Source: VRUE01 sp963764365 (GTDB taxonomy: Bacteria > Actinomycetota > Thermoleophilia > Solirubrobacterales > 70-9). From it: DNA of 64,000 bases. Shown one piece after another: positions 7,511-16,634 of this stretch. The position numbers and the translations under genes were made by a program. A model generated the notes under the pieces. The model was given only the letters and a program-made list of their open reading frames with translations, searched no databases and was not told the DNA's origin. The DNA is taken from the NCBI GenBank assembly GCA_963764365.1, contig CAVXSI010000020.1, forward strand, positions 523,807 through 587,806, given 5' to 3'. Each line of letters starts with the position of its first letter. Within the stretch, counting starts at the first letter, position 1.

Positions 7511-8260
7511 ATGTCCGGGCATTCGAAGTGGTCCTCGATCAAACACAAGAAGGGCGCGGCCGACGCCAAACGCGGCAAGCTCTTCACCAAGCTGGCGCGG
7601 GCGATCACGGTCGCCGCCCGCGACGGCGGCGGCGAGCCCGAGAACAACCCGGCGCTGGCCACCGCTGTGCAGAAGGCGCGCGAAGCGTCGATGCCGAAGG
7701 ACAACATCCAGCGGGCGGTCGACCGTGGCTCCGGTGTCGGCACCGATGCGGCGGCGATCGAGCGGGTCGTCTTCGAGGGATACGGCCCCGGCGGCGCCGC
7801 GGTCCTGGTCGAGGCGCTGACCGACAACCGCAACCGCACCAGCGCCGAAGTCCGCCACGCCTTCACCAAGCACAACGGCAACCTCGGCGAGCCCGGCTCG
7901 GTCGCCTGGATCTTCGAGAAACGCGGCGTGCTGACGGTCGACGCCGAGCGCTATGGCGAGGACGACCTGATCGCCGCGATCGACGCCGGCGCCGAAGACG
8001 TGCGCGACGACGGCGACGTTCTGCGGGTGCTCTGCGAGCAGGCCGACCTGACCGCGGTCCGCGAGGCGCTCGAGGCGGCCGGGGTCGAGGTGCGCTCGGC
8101 CGAGCCGGCACTGGAGCCGAAGAGCACGGTCGAGGTCAAGGGCAGCGAGGCGAAGTCGCTGCTCAACCTGATCGAGGCGCTGGAAGACGACGACGACGTC
8201 AACGACGTCCACGCCAACTTCGACATCCCCGACGAGGTGCTGCAGCAGCTCGTCGCGTAG
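7511..8260 (+). CDS. yebC: YebC/PmpR family protein (TACO1 family)
   Basis: A 249-aa protein of normal length. The N-terminus SGHSKWSSIKHKKGAADAKR is diagnostic. It continues with KLFTKLARAITVAARDGGG, PKDNIQRAV and GPGGAAVLVEALTDNRNRT. YebC proteins were long annotated as transcription regulators; recent work on the family points to relief of ribosome stalling, for example at proline stretches. The gene precedes ruvCAB, a common arrangement. Confidence 0.95.
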   Translation: MSGHSKWSSIKHKKGAADAKRGKLFTKLARAITVAARDGGGEPENNPALATAVQKAREASMPKDNIQRAVDRGSGVGTDAAAIERVVFEGYGPGGAAVLVEALTDNRNRTSAEVRHAFTKHNGNLGEPGSVAWIFEKRGVLTVDAERYGEDDLIAAIDAGAEDVRDDGDVLRVLCEQADLTAVREALEAAGVEVRSAEPALEPKSTVEVKGSEAKSLLNLIEALEDDDDVNDVHANFDIPDEVLQQLVA

Positions 8261-8298
8261 CCGGGAGGCATCCGAGGTTCCGTCCAGAATCACTCCCC

Positions 8299-8814
8299 AT
8301 GCAAGTCGTGATGGGGATCGACCCCGGCGCCGCCAACCTCGGCTTCGGCATCGTCCGGGTCGAGGGCAATCGCATGGTCGCCCTCGACGGCGGCGTCGTC
8401 GAGACCGCCGCCGGGGTGCCGATGGAGCGGCGCCTGCAGCGGATCCACGCCGAGCTGGCCGAGCTGATCGGCTGGCACGAGCCGCGGGCGGTGGCGATCG
8501 AGGAAGTCTTCTTCGGCAAGAACGTGCAGACGGCGATGTCGACCGGCCGCGCCAGCGGCGTCGCGATGCTGGCGGCGGCCCAGGCCGGGATCGAGTGCTT
8601 CACCTACACGCCGCAGGCGATCAAGATGGCCGTCTGCGGCTCCGGTGCCGCCGGCAAGAGGCAGGTCCAGCGGATGGTCGGCACGCTGCTGGCGCTGCCC
8701 GAGCCGCCGCATCCCGACCACGCGGCCGACGCGCTCGCGGTGGCGATCTGCCACGGTGGCGGCGCCGGTCGTCGCGAGGCGGCCGAGCTGGCGGCGGCGA
8801 AGGTGGCCGGATGA
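8299..8814 (+). CDS. ruvC: Holliday junction endonuclease RuvC
   Basis: A 171-aa RNase-H-fold nuclease that cleaves four-way junctions made mobile by RuvAB. Acidic active-site residues are in place: GIDPG (Asp7), AIEEVFFGKN, and HPDHAADALAVA near residue 145. The ATG at 8299 has CAGAAT at 8285-8290 as a possible -10, 8 nt away. It overlaps ruvA by ATGA. Confidence 0.96.
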   Translation: MQVVMGIDPGAANLGFGIVRVEGNRMVALDGGVVETAAGVPMERRLQRIHAELAELIGWHEPRAVAIEEVFFGKNVQTAMSTGRASGVAMLAAAQAGIECFTYTPQAIKMAVCGSGAAGKRQVQRMVGTLLALPEPPHPDHAADALAVAICHGGGAGRREAAELAAAKVAG

Positions 8815-9407
8815 TCGCCGCGGTGCGCGGCGAGGTGATGGTCCGCCGTCCCGACCACGTCGTGATCGACGCCGGCGGGGTCGGCTACCGGCTGACCGTC
8901 TCCGCGGAAACGCTGAAGGCGGTGCCCGCCACCGGCCGCGAGGCCTTCCTCCACGCCGAGCTGGTCTCGCGCGAGGACTCGCTTGCCCTGTTCGGCTTCG
9001 CCTCCGAGGAGGAGCGCGACCTGTTCTGCCAGCTCGTCTCGGTCAGCGGAGTCGGGCCGAAGGTGGCGATCTCAATCCTCTGCGGCGGCCCGGCGCGGGA
9101 GCTGCTGCGGGCGATCGCCGCCGGCGACGCGAAGCGCTTCCAGGCCGCGCCGGGGATCGGCAAGCGGACCTCGGAGCGGATCATCGTCGAGCTGCGCGAG
9201 AAGGTCGCCGGCGCGCTCGAGGAAGAGGTCGCGCTGGCCGCCTCGGAGGGCGGCGACGCCCGCGCCCTCGCCCGCGACGGCCTCGTCAACCTCGGCTACG
9301 CGCCGCTCGAGGCCGAGCAGCTGCTCGACGGGATCGAGGGCAGCGACGACGCCGAGCAGCTGCTGGCGAGCGCGCTGCGCAAGGCTGGGACGGGCAAGGC
9401 GGCATGA
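8811..9407 (+). CDS. ruvA: Holliday junction branch-migration protein RuvA
   Basis: A 198-aa protein. Three domains are visible: the N-terminal OB barrel (MIAAVRGEVMVRRPDHVVID, VGYRLTVS); two helix-hairpin-helix DNA-binding motifs (VSGVGPKVAISIL and APGIGKRTSERIIVEL); and the C-terminal RuvB-contact helix bundle (DGLVNLGYAPLEAEQLL). RuvA tetramers hold the junction and load RuvB. ATGA overlaps link it to both ruvC and ruvB. Confidence 0.96.
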   Translation: MIAAVRGEVMVRRPDHVVIDAGGVGYRLTVSAETLKAVPATGREAFLHAELVSREDSLALFGFASEEERDLFCQLVSVSGVGPKVAISILCGGPARELLRAIAAGDAKRFQAAPGIGKRTSERIIVELREKVAGALEEEVALAASEGGDARALARDGLVNLGYAPLEAEQLLDGIEGSDDAEQLLASALRKAGTGKAA

Positions 9408-10465
9408 GCAGCGAGCGGATTCGCACGCCCGGCATCGACGAGGAGGAGCCCGAGGTGCGGATTCACGACGCGCGGGCCGACGCCCCGGACGAGGACCTCG
9501 ACCGCTCGCTGCGCCCCCCGACCCTCTCCGACTTCGTCAACCAGGTCCAGGTCACCGACCAGCTGGCGATCTTCATCGAGGCGGCGCGCCGCCGCGGCGA
9601 GCCGCTCGACCACGTCCTGCTCGCCGGCCCGCCGGGGCTCGGCAAGACCTCGCTCGCCCACATCGTCGCCGCCGAGATGGGCGTGCCGCTGGTCCAGACC
9701 GCCGGCCCGGCGCTGGAGCGCAAGGCCGACGTCGCCTCCTTCCTCACCGCGCTGGAGCCGGGCAGCGTCTTCTTCGTCGACGAGATCCACCGGCTCGGGC
9801 GGGCGGTCGAGGAGACGCTCTACCCGGCGATGGAGGACGGCGAGCTGCCGGTCGTGCTCGGCCAGGGCGCCGGCGCCCGCACCGTCACCCTGCCGCTGCC
9901 GCCGTTCACGCTGGTCGGCGCGACCACCCGGGCCGGCCTGCTGACGACCCCGCTGCGCGACCGCTTCGGCGTCTGCCACCGGCTCGAGCACTACGAGCCC
10001 GAGCACCTGGCCGAGATCGTCGAGCGCTCGGCCGGGATCCTCGAGGTCGAGATCGACGCCGAGGGTGCGCGGACGATCGCCGGCCGCTCGCGCGGCACGC
10101 CGCGGGTCGCCAACCGGCTGCTGAAACGGGTCCGCGACTTCGCCGAGGTGAAGGGCACCGGCAGCGTCGACGCGGAGGTCGCCGCCGCCGGGCTGGAGAT
10201 GCTCGAGGTCGACGCCGGCGGGCTCGATCGCAGCGACCGCAACCTGCTCGACACGGTCGCGACCAAGTTCGGCGGCGGCCCGGTCGGGCTCTCGACCCTG
10301 GCGGTCGCGATCGGCGAGGAGCAGGACACGATCGAGGACGTGCTCGAGCCCTATCTGCTCCAGCAGGGCCTCCTCAAGCGCACTCCGCGCGGCCGCGTTC
10401 TGACCGAGCGCGCCTACGAGCACCTCGGCGTCGCGGCGCCCGAGGGAGCGCGCAGCCTGTTCTGA
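9404..10465 (+). CDS. ruvB: Holliday junction branch-migration ATPase RuvB
   Basis: A 353-aa AAA+ motor that pumps DNA through RuvA. Seen: Walker A GPPGLGKTSLAH, Walker B FFVDEIHRLG, sensor and arginine-finger region GATTRAGLLTTPLRDRFG, and the C-terminal winged helix (GGGPVGLSTLAVAIGE, EDVLEPYLLQQGLLKRTPRGR). The N-terminal 25 residues before SLRPPTLSDF are acidic and slightly longer than in E. coli. It ends 26 bp before the next gene. Confidence 0.97.
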   Translation: MSSERIRTPGIDEEEPEVRIHDARADAPDEDLDRSLRPPTLSDFVNQVQVTDQLAIFIEAARRRGEPLDHVLLAGPPGLGKTSLAHIVAAEMGVPLVQTAGPALERKADVASFLTALEPGSVFFVDEIHRLGRAVEETLYPAMEDGELPVVLGQGAGARTVTLPLPPFTLVGATTRAGLLTTPLRDRFGVCHRLEHYEPEHLAEIVERSAGILEVEIDAEGARTIAGRSRGTPRVANRLLKRVRDFAEVKGTGSVDAEVAAAGLEMLEVDAGGLDRSDRNLLDTVATKFGGGPVGLSTLAVAIGEEQDTIEDVLEPYLLQQGLLKRTPRGRVLTERAYEHLGVAAPEGARSLF

Positions 10466-10491
10466 GCAGACTCTCAGTAGCCTGTGCGGGG

Positions 10492-10947
10492 ATGCCGTTC
10501 TTCATCTGCCCCAACTGCGGCAACAGGGAGTTGAGCGCCGACCGCACGGCGGGTTTCAGCGCGCGCCCAAAGGGCTGCTCCAAGTGCGGCTTCGGCTTCC
10601 TCTTCGAGCTGCTCGACGACTACTACCCGGCGCCCAACGCCGCCTTCTTCGTCTGCGATCAGAAGGCGCGGGTGATCGACGCCGGGCGCGGCAGCTTCGA
10701 GCTGACCGGGCTGACCGACGAGGACGTGATCGGCCGCCCGGTCAAAGAAGTGCTCGGACTGCGCTGGCAGGGCGCCGAGGAAAACGGAGACCCGATCGAG
10801 ACCTCGCTGGAGTGGGGTGTGCGCTCGCTCGGCAAGAAGGTCTCGGTCAACGCCGAGGGGGACCTGCCGGCGGAAGCGGTCGCCGACGTGTTCCCCGCCT
10901 ACGACGACGACGGCGGCCTGCTGATCGTCCTCACCCCGGAGGGCTGA
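10492..10947 (+). CDS. Zinc-ribbon plus PAS-domain protein
   Basis: A 151-aa protein. The N-terminus is a zinc ribbon: CPNC at residues 6-9 (FFICPNCGNRE) and CSKC near residue 30. From about residue 45 a PAS fold follows (NAAFFVCDQKARVIDAG, SFELTGLTDEDVIGRPVKEVLG). There is no effector domain such as a kinase or GGDEF. TAGCCT (10478-10483) is 8 nt before the ATG and could be a leaderless -10. The gene sits between ruvB and secDF, where yajC is often found. It could be a small ligand- or redox-sensing adaptor; the real function is unknown. Confidence 0.8.
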   Translation: MPFFICPNCGNRELSADRTAGFSARPKGCSKCGFGFLFELLDDYYPAPNAAFFVCDQKARVIDAGRGSFELTGLTDEDVIGRPVKEVLGLRWQGAEENGDPIETSLEWGVRSLGKKVSVNAEGDLPAEAVADVFPAYDDDGGLLIVLTPEG

Positions 10948-10954
10948 GGCGACG

Positions 10955-13825
10955 ATGAGGCGGCGCCGCAACGTCTTCATCCTGCTCTTCGTCCTGGCGC
11001 TGATCGTCATCTCGGCGCTGGTCATCGCCAGCAAGCCGACCAAGCTGGGCCTGGACCTGAAGGGTGGGCTCGAGCTCGTCTACCAGGGGACGCCGACCGG
11101 CCAGGTGAAGGAAGTCAGCGGCGCAGACATCGAACGCTCGATCGAAATCATCCGCCAGCGGATCGACAAGCTCGGCGTCTCCGAGCCCGAAGTCGCCCGC
11201 CTCGGGGCCGACGAGATCTCGGTCAGCCTGCCCGACGTCACCAACGCGAAGCGGGCGAGCGAACAGGTCGGCACCACCGCCCAGCTGCAGTTCTACGACT
11301 GGGAGCCGAACCTGATCGGCCGCGAGAAGACGATCGGCGGGCAGCCGGGCCGCGAAGCGCCGAAAGCCGCGGTCTCGGAAGCCGAAGAAGAATGGAAGGA
11401 AGCGGGCCGCAGCACGAAAAAGCCCGAAGCCGCGCAGCTGATCTTCTCCGGCGCCTACCCGAGCGCCTACGCCGCGGCAAAGCTCGCCTCCGAACAGGAA
11501 CCGGTTGCCGACTGCACCACCTGCTCGACCACCAAACCGCGCTACTACCTGTTCGCCAACGACCCCGAACACACGCTGATCGCCGGCCCCGAGTTCAGCA
11601 AGGAAGACCTCTTCATCACCGCGACCGGGAAGAAGCGCTCGCACAAGGGAGAGGTGATCAAGGTCCCGGCCGGGACGATCGTCGTCTCCGAGCAGCCCTC
11701 CGACAAGAACGGCAAGACGATCGAAGGGATCGACAAGGCCGGCTGGTACGCGCTCAAGGACAACCCGGCGCTGTCGGGCAAGGAGATCACCAACCCGGAA
11801 GCGAAAAACCAGGAAACCGGCCCGGCGGTCACCTTCGAATTCTCCGACAAGGGCCGCGAAGCCTTCCAGGAGGTGACCCGCAGGATCGCCCAGCGGGGCC
11901 AGGCGGCGGCGATCGGCCCGGCCGCGGGAGAAGAAGCCGAACGCCTCTCCGGCCACTTCGCGGTCGTCCTCGACAACGAAGTGAAGACGCGGCCGATCAT
12001 CAACTTCGCCGAAAACCCCGACGGGATCGACGGCCGCACCGGTGCCCAGATCTCCGGCGGCTTCACGAGCCTCGAAGAAGCGCAGGACATCGCCACCTTC
12101 CTGCAGATCGGCGCCCTGCCGATCAACCTCAAGCTGATCAGCCAGACGCAGGTCTCGGCGACGCTCGGCGCCCAGGCGCTGGACGCCGGGATCAAGGCCG
12201 GCGTGATCGGCCTCGCCCTGGTCGTCATCTTCCTGCTGCTCTTCTACCGCGTCCTCGGCCTGATCGCCGTGGTCGCGCTCGGCGCCTACGGGGTGATCTT
12301 CTTCGCCCTGATCAAACTGATCCCGATCACCCTGACCCTGCCGGGCATCGCCGGGCTGGTGCTGACGATCGGGGTCGCGGCCGACTCGAACATCGTCATC
12401 TTCGAGCGGATCAAGGAGGAGGTGCGCGCGGGCAGACCGATGCCGGCGGCGATCGCCGCCGGTTACCGGCGCGGGATCGCGACGATCGTCGACGCCAACG
12501 TCGTCACCCTGCTGACCGCGTTCATCCTCTTCGTGCTGGCGACCGCCGGGGTCAAGGGATTCGCCTTCACGCTCGGCGTCGGCACGATCGTCTCGCTGCT
12601 GACCGCGGTCGTCTTCACCCAGGCGCTGCTGCTCAGCATGAGCCGTTCGCGGCTGCTGCGCTCGCCCAGCGTGCTCGGCGCCTCGCGTCAGCGGATGCGC
12701 TGGCACTTCGACTTCATGGGCGCGAGCCGCTGGTTCTTCTCGGTCTCGGGAACGATCCTGATCGTCGGCGCCCTGGCGCTGGCGACCCAGCAGCTCAACT
12801 TCGGCATCGACTTCAAGTCGGGAACGCGGATCACCACCGCCCTGGTCAAGCCGACCGACGAGGAAGGGGTGCGCGAAACGCTCGACAAGGTGGGGATCGG
12901 CGGCGAGGAGATCCAGCAGGTCTCCGACCCCGAATTCGGCGAAAACGTCTTCCAGGTGCAGGCGTCGCAGCTCGGTCCCGGCGAAGTGGCGAAAGCGCAG
13001 TCGGCGCTCAACAAGGAATACGGCGTGGTCGCCAACGGCTTCGACAGCACCAGCGTCGGGCCGACCTTCGGCGAACAGGTCGCCGATAGCGCTCTGAAGG
13101 CGCTGATCTTCTCGCTGCTGGTGATCTGCGCCTACGTCGCTTTCCGCTTCGACCCGAAGTTCGCGGTGCCGGTGCTGATCGCGCTGTTCCACGACATCCT
13201 GATCACCGCGGGCGTCTACGCGTTGACGGGGAAAGAGGTGAGCAGCGGCACCGTCGCCGCCTTCCTCACCATCCTCGGCTACTCGCTCTACGACACGATC
13301 ATCGTCTTCGACCGAATACGCGAGAACATGCCGCGGATGCCTCGGGCGGCGTTCTCGCAGATCGTCAACCGCTCGATGAGCGAGGTGCTGACTCGCTCGC
13401 TGGCGACCAGCTTCACGACGCTGCTGGCGGTCGTCTCGCTGCTGATTTTCGGCGGCGCCACCCTGCAGGACTTCGCCTTCGCAATGCTGGTCGGGATCGC
13501 CTCCGGGACCTACTCCTCGATCTTCATCGCCTCGCCGGTGCTGACCGCCTGGAAGGAACGCGAGCCGGGCTTCGCCCGCCGCCGGGCGCGGATCGCCGAG
13601 GCCGACGGGACCGTGCCGGCCTTCGCCGACGACATCGCCCTGGCCAAGCTCGGCGAGGAGGAGAGCGACGCCGAGATCGAGGAGGAGTTGGCGGCGGTGG
13701 CGGTGGCCGAGCCGCCGACCGGAAACGGCGCCGACCCGGAAAATGTGAGCAAAGAGCGCCGCGATCGCAACGAGCGCCGCCGCGAGCGCCGTAAACAGCG
13801 CCGCAAGCACGGGAGGAATCGCTAG
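10955..13825 (+). CDS. secDF: Fused protein translocase subunit SecDF
   Basis: A 956-aa protein in which SecD (about 1-570) and SecF (about 575-860) are one polypeptide. SecDF uses the proton gradient to pull exported proteins out of SecYEG. Seen: first transmembrane helix VFILLFVLALIVISALVIA, LGLDLKGGLELVYQ, SecD export motif GPAVTFEFSDKGREAF, and TIGVAADSNIVIFERIKEE with the proton-relay Asp. In SecF: NFGIDFKSGTRI and YDTIIVFDRIREN. The C-terminal 90 residues are an acidic then strongly basic tail (RNERRRERRKQRRKHGR). The SecD periplasmic region carries an insert with a CTTC pair. GAA and AAA codons are unusually frequent from about 11120 to 12150 compared with the GAG/AAG preference around it. 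Confidence 0.95.
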   Translation: MRRRRNVFILLFVLALIVISALVIASKPTKLGLDLKGGLELVYQGTPTGQVKEVSGADIERSIEIIRQRIDKLGVSEPEVARLGADEISVSLPDVTNAKRASEQVGTTAQLQFYDWEPNLIGREKTIGGQPGREAPKAAVSEAEEEWKEAGRSTKKPEAAQLIFSGAYPSAYAAAKLASEQEPVADCTTCSTTKPRYYLFANDPEHTLIAGPEFSKEDLFITATGKKRSHKGEVIKVPAGTIVVSEQPSDKNGKTIEGIDKAGWYALKDNPALSGKEITNPEAKNQETGPAVTFEFSDKGREAFQEVTRRIAQRGQAAAIGPAAGEEAERLSGHFAVVLDNEVKTRPIINFAENPDGIDGRTGAQISGGFTSLEEAQDIATFLQIGALPINLKLISQTQVSATLGAQALDAGIKAGVIGLALVVIFLLLFYRVLGLIAVVALGAYGVIFFALIKLIPITLTLPGIAGLVLTIGVAADSNIVIFERIKEEVRAGRPMPAAIAAGYRRGIATIVDANVVTLLTAFILFVLATAGVKGFAFTLGVGTIVSLLTAVVFTQALLLSMSRSRLLRSPSVLGASRQRMRWHFDFMGASRWFFSVSGTILIVGALALATQQLNFGIDFKSGTRITTALVKPTDEEGVRETLDKVGIGGEEIQQVSDPEFGENVFQVQASQLGPGEVAKAQSALNKEYGVVANGFDSTSVGPTFGEQVADSALKALIFSLLVICAYVAFRFDPKFAVPVLIALFHDILITAGVYALTGKEVSSGTVAAFLTILGYSLYDTIIVFDRIRENMPRMPRAAFSQIVNRSMSEVLTRSLATSFTTLLAVVSLLIFGGATLQDFAFAMLVGIASGTYSSIFIASPVLTAWKEREPGFARRRARIAEADGTVPAFADDIALAKLGEEESDAEIEEELAAVAVAEPPTGNGADPENVSKERRDRNERRRERRKQRRKHGRNR

Positions 13826-14095
13826 ATGGCACTGCTCGTCTGGTTCACGATGGGGATCGCCCTCTGGCACTTCACGGTGTTCCTGCCCGAGGACCGCTTC
13901 TGGCAGGGGATCGTCGGCGCCTTCCTCGGCGCGGTGATCGGCGCGATCGTCTTCGGCGGGATCGTCGAGATCGTCACCGGCAAGGGGCTCGGCAACACCG
14001 ACCTCGGCACGGCGCTGATCGCGATCCCCGGCGTCGCGCTCGGCCTGGCCGTGGTCTGGGCGCTCGGAGTCCGCTCCGAGCGCGCGAATCTCTGA
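13826..14095 (+). CDS. Small two-to-three-helix membrane protein
   Basis: An 89-aa protein whose ATG follows directly on the secDF stop (TAGATG), so it is surely co-translated. Three hydrophobic stretches: LVWFTMGIALWHFTVF, then GIVGAFLGAVIGAIVFGGIV with a GxxxG-like glycine zipper, then ALGLAVVWALGV. Its layout recalls transglycosylase-associated/GlsB-type small membrane proteins. It may be a helper of the translocase or simply hitch-hiking. The function is unknown. Confidence 0.75.
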   Translation: MALLVWFTMGIALWHFTVFLPEDRFWQGIVGAFLGAVIGAIVFGGIVEIVTGKGLGNTDLGTALIAIPGVALGLAVVWALGVRSERANL

Positions 14096-14129
14096 GAGTT
14101 ACCGCCGCCGGCGGCCCTAGCTTGATCGC

Positions 14130-16634
14130 ATGGCGAAGACCGTCCATGCCTACCGGGCCGAGCCCTACTCCTACGAGGAGGCGCGGGCGCTGGTCGACGA
14201 GCTCGGCCTCAGCGAGCCGGTGGCGGTGGCGCTGGTCCGCCGCGGTTACCGCACGCCCGCGGCGGCGCGGGAGTTCCTCGCCGCCAGCGAGTCGCACTCG
14301 CCGGCCCGGTTCCGCTCGATCGGCGCGATCGTCGAGCGGGTGCGGGCGGCGATCCGCGAGCGGCGGCGGATCGCCGTCCATGGCGACTTCGACGTCGACG
14401 GCGTCTGCGCGACCTCGATCCTGGTCTCGACGCTGCGCGAGCTGGGTGGCGACTGCGACTGGCTGATCCCCGACCGGATCGCCGACGGCTACGGGTTGGG
14501 CGCAGCCAACGTCGAGCGGTTGGCCGAGCGCGGCACCTCGCTGCTGATCACCGTCGACTGCGGCGTCACCGCGGTCGACGAGGTCGCGCTGGCCCAATCG
14601 CTGGGGATCGAGACGATCGTCACCGACCACCACCAGCCGGGCGAGGAGCTGCCCGACTGCCCGATCCTGCACCCGGCCCTCGACGGCTATCCGTTCGCCG
14701 AGCTGTGCGGCACCGCGGTCGCCTGGAAGCTGGCCTGCGCGCTGCGCGGCGAGGAGGCGGAGGCCGACCTCGACCTGGTCGCGCTGGCGACCGTCGCCGA
14801 CGTGGTGCCGCTGGTCGGCGAGAACCGCTCGCTGGTCCGGCGCGGCCTCGAGGTGGTGCGGCGCGCCCGCCGCCCGGGGCTGCGGGCGCTGCTCGAGGCC
14901 GCCCGCTGCGAGCCGACCGCGCTCGACGAGGGCGACCTGGCGTTCCGCCTGGCGCCGCGGATCAACGCCGCCGGGCGGCTCTACCGGGCCGACGCCGGAG
15001 TCGAGCTGCTCCTCACCGACGACGAGGGGCGGGCGCGGGAGATCGCCGCCGAGCTGGGGCGGGCTAACGGCGAGCGCCGCGCCACCGAGCGCGAGGTCGA
15101 CGCCGCCGCCGAGGCGGCCCGCCGCGAGCTGCCGGAGCGGCTGCGCGAGGCCCCGGCGCTGGTGCTCGCCGGCGAGGGCTGGCACCCGGGCGTGATCGGG
15201 ATCGTCGCCTCGCGCCTGGTCGAGCGCCATCACCGCCCGGTCGTCATCGTCTCGCTCGACGGCGAGGGGGGAGGGCGCGGCTCGGGCCGCAGCATCCCCG
15301 GCTTCGACCTGCTTGCCGGGCTCGAGGCCTGCTCCGAGCACCTGGCGAGCTTCGGCGGCCACCGCGCCGCCGCCGGGCTCGAGCTGCGGGCGGAGGACCT
15401 CGCCGGGTTCCGCGAGGCGTTCGCCGCGCACGCCGAGAGCGTGCTCGGCCCCGAGGACCTGCGCCGCACCGAGCGGATCGACGCGATCGTCGGCGGCGCC
15501 GGCCTCGGCCTCGACTTGGCCGAGGAGCTGCGGCGGCTGGCCCCGTTCGGGATGGGCAATCCCGGCGTGCGGCTGCTGGTCCCGTCGGCGCAGGTGCGCG
15601 ACGTGCGCACGATGGGCGAGGGCAAGCACGTCCGCTTCAGCCTTCACAGCGGCGGCAACCGCGCGCTCGGGGTGGCGTTCGGGCGCTCCAGCCTCGGCGT
15701 CGGCGAGGAGGACACGGTCGACGCCGCGGTGCGGCTCGAGGTCAACCGCTGGAACGGGTCGGTCGAGCCGCGGCTGGTCCTGCGCGAGCTGTATCCGGTG
15801 GAGCATCTCTGCAGGTGCCCGGACGAGGAGTGGTGGGGGAGGTTTGAGAGAGAGCTGCGGCTGCCGCTCGACCCACCCTCCGGGGGCGGGATGGCCGGCG
15901 GGGAAAGAGCGCGTGAGGCAATCCAGGGCGATGGCTCGGCCGCTTCGATCGTGGCGGAGATCGTTTCCAGCGGCGCCGAGGCGCTGGTCGTCTGCGCCGA
16001 CGCGGCCCGGCGCCCCGGCCTCGCCGACCTGGCGCGCTTCGCGCCGCCCTCGGCTCGGGCCGCCTGTGGCCGCTGTGGAGGCGCGGTGGCCGCCGGGCTG
16101 AGAAGCCCGGCGGTCAGCGACTACACGGCGCTGGAGAGGTCGCCCAGCCTCGCGAGCGAGTTCGACCACGTGATCCTCGTCGACCCCCCGGCCTCTGAGC
16201 GCCAGGAGCGGCTGGCGACCCACCCGGTCGGCGGGTGGAGCGCCGGCACCGGGCACCCGGGTTACCTGCACCTGGCCTGGGAGACGGGAAACGCCGCCGT
16301 GGCTCTGTCTGCGCTCGACGAGCAGCTGGCCCGCCGTCCGGCGCTGATCGGCCTGTTTCGGGACCTGCGCGAGGCGGGCGAGGGGAGCGGTGAGACGCTG
16401 CTCGAGGCGCTGCGCGGCTCGGGACGACATCCCCGTAGTCCCGAGACGGCCGCCCGCTGCTTTCGCGTCCTCTCCGACCTGGAACTGGTCCAGGGCGACC
16501 CCGAAGCCGGTCGCGGCTCGGTCGGGGTCGTATCCTCAGAGGGGACAGACCTGGAGCGCTCTGCGGCGTTCCGGGCCTACGGCGACCGCCATCAGGAGGG
16601 CGTGCGATTCCTGGAACGACCGAAAAAGGACTAG
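14130..16634 (+). CDS. recJ: Single-stranded-DNA-specific exonuclease RecJ
   Basis: An 834-aa 5'-3' ssDNA exonuclease of the DHH phosphoesterase superfamily (mismatch and recombination repair). Motifs: VHGDFDVDGVCATSIL (metal-binding Asp residues), ITVDCGVTAVDEV, IVTDHHQPGEELP (DHH motif), the DHHA1 region GWHPGVIGIVASRL and FGGHRAAAGLEL, and an OB-like domain. After about residue 570 there is a roughly 260-aa C-terminal extension containing a degenerate helicase-like stretch. It is longer than proteobacterial RecJ but similar in size to other Gram-positive forms. TAGCTT (14118-14123) sits 6 nt before the ATG, suggesting a leaderless message. Confidence 0.93.
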   Translation: MAKTVHAYRAEPYSYEEARALVDELGLSEPVAVALVRRGYRTPAAAREFLAASESHSPARFRSIGAIVERVRAAIRERRRIAVHGDFDVDGVCATSILVSTLRELGGDCDWLIPDRIADGYGLGAANVERLAERGTSLLITVDCGVTAVDEVALAQSLGIETIVTDHHQPGEELPDCPILHPALDGYPFAELCGTAVAWKLACALRGEEAEADLDLVALATVADVVPLVGENRSLVRRGLEVVRRARRPGLRALLEAARCEPTALDEGDLAFRLAPRINAAGRLYRADAGVELLLTDDEGRAREIAAELGRANGERRATEREVDAAAEAARRELPERLREAPALVLAGEGWHPGVIGIVASRLVERHHRPVVIVSLDGEGGGRGSGRSIPGFDLLAGLEACSEHLASFGGHRAAAGLELRAEDLAGFREAFAAHAESVLGPEDLRRTERIDAIVGGAGLGLDLAEELRRLAPFGMGNPGVRLLVPSAQVRDVRTMGEGKHVRFSLHSGGNRALGVAFGRSSLGVGEEDTVDAAVRLEVNRWNGSVEPRLVLRELYPVEHLCRCPDEEWWGRFERELRLPLDPPSGGGMAGGERAREAIQGDGSAASIVAEIVSSGAEALVVCADAARRPGLADLARFAPPSARAACGRCGGAVAAGLRSPAVSDYTALERSPSLASEFDHVILVDPPASERQERLATHPVGGWSAGTGHPGYLHLAWETGNAAVALSALDEQLARRPALIGLFRDLREAGEGSGETLLEALRGSGRHPRSPETAARCFRVLSDLELVQGDPEAGRGSVGVVSSEGTDLERSAAFRAYGDRHQEGVRFLERPKKD

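Noticed and set aside
10931..13870. A 979-codon open frame antisense to secDF (and similar long antisense frames opposite infB, pyr, recJ and rnj)
   Set aside because: At about 70% GC, stop codons are rare in the frames opposite real genes. The predicted proteins are Arg/Asp/Gly-rich with no motifs, while the other strand encodes recognisable families.
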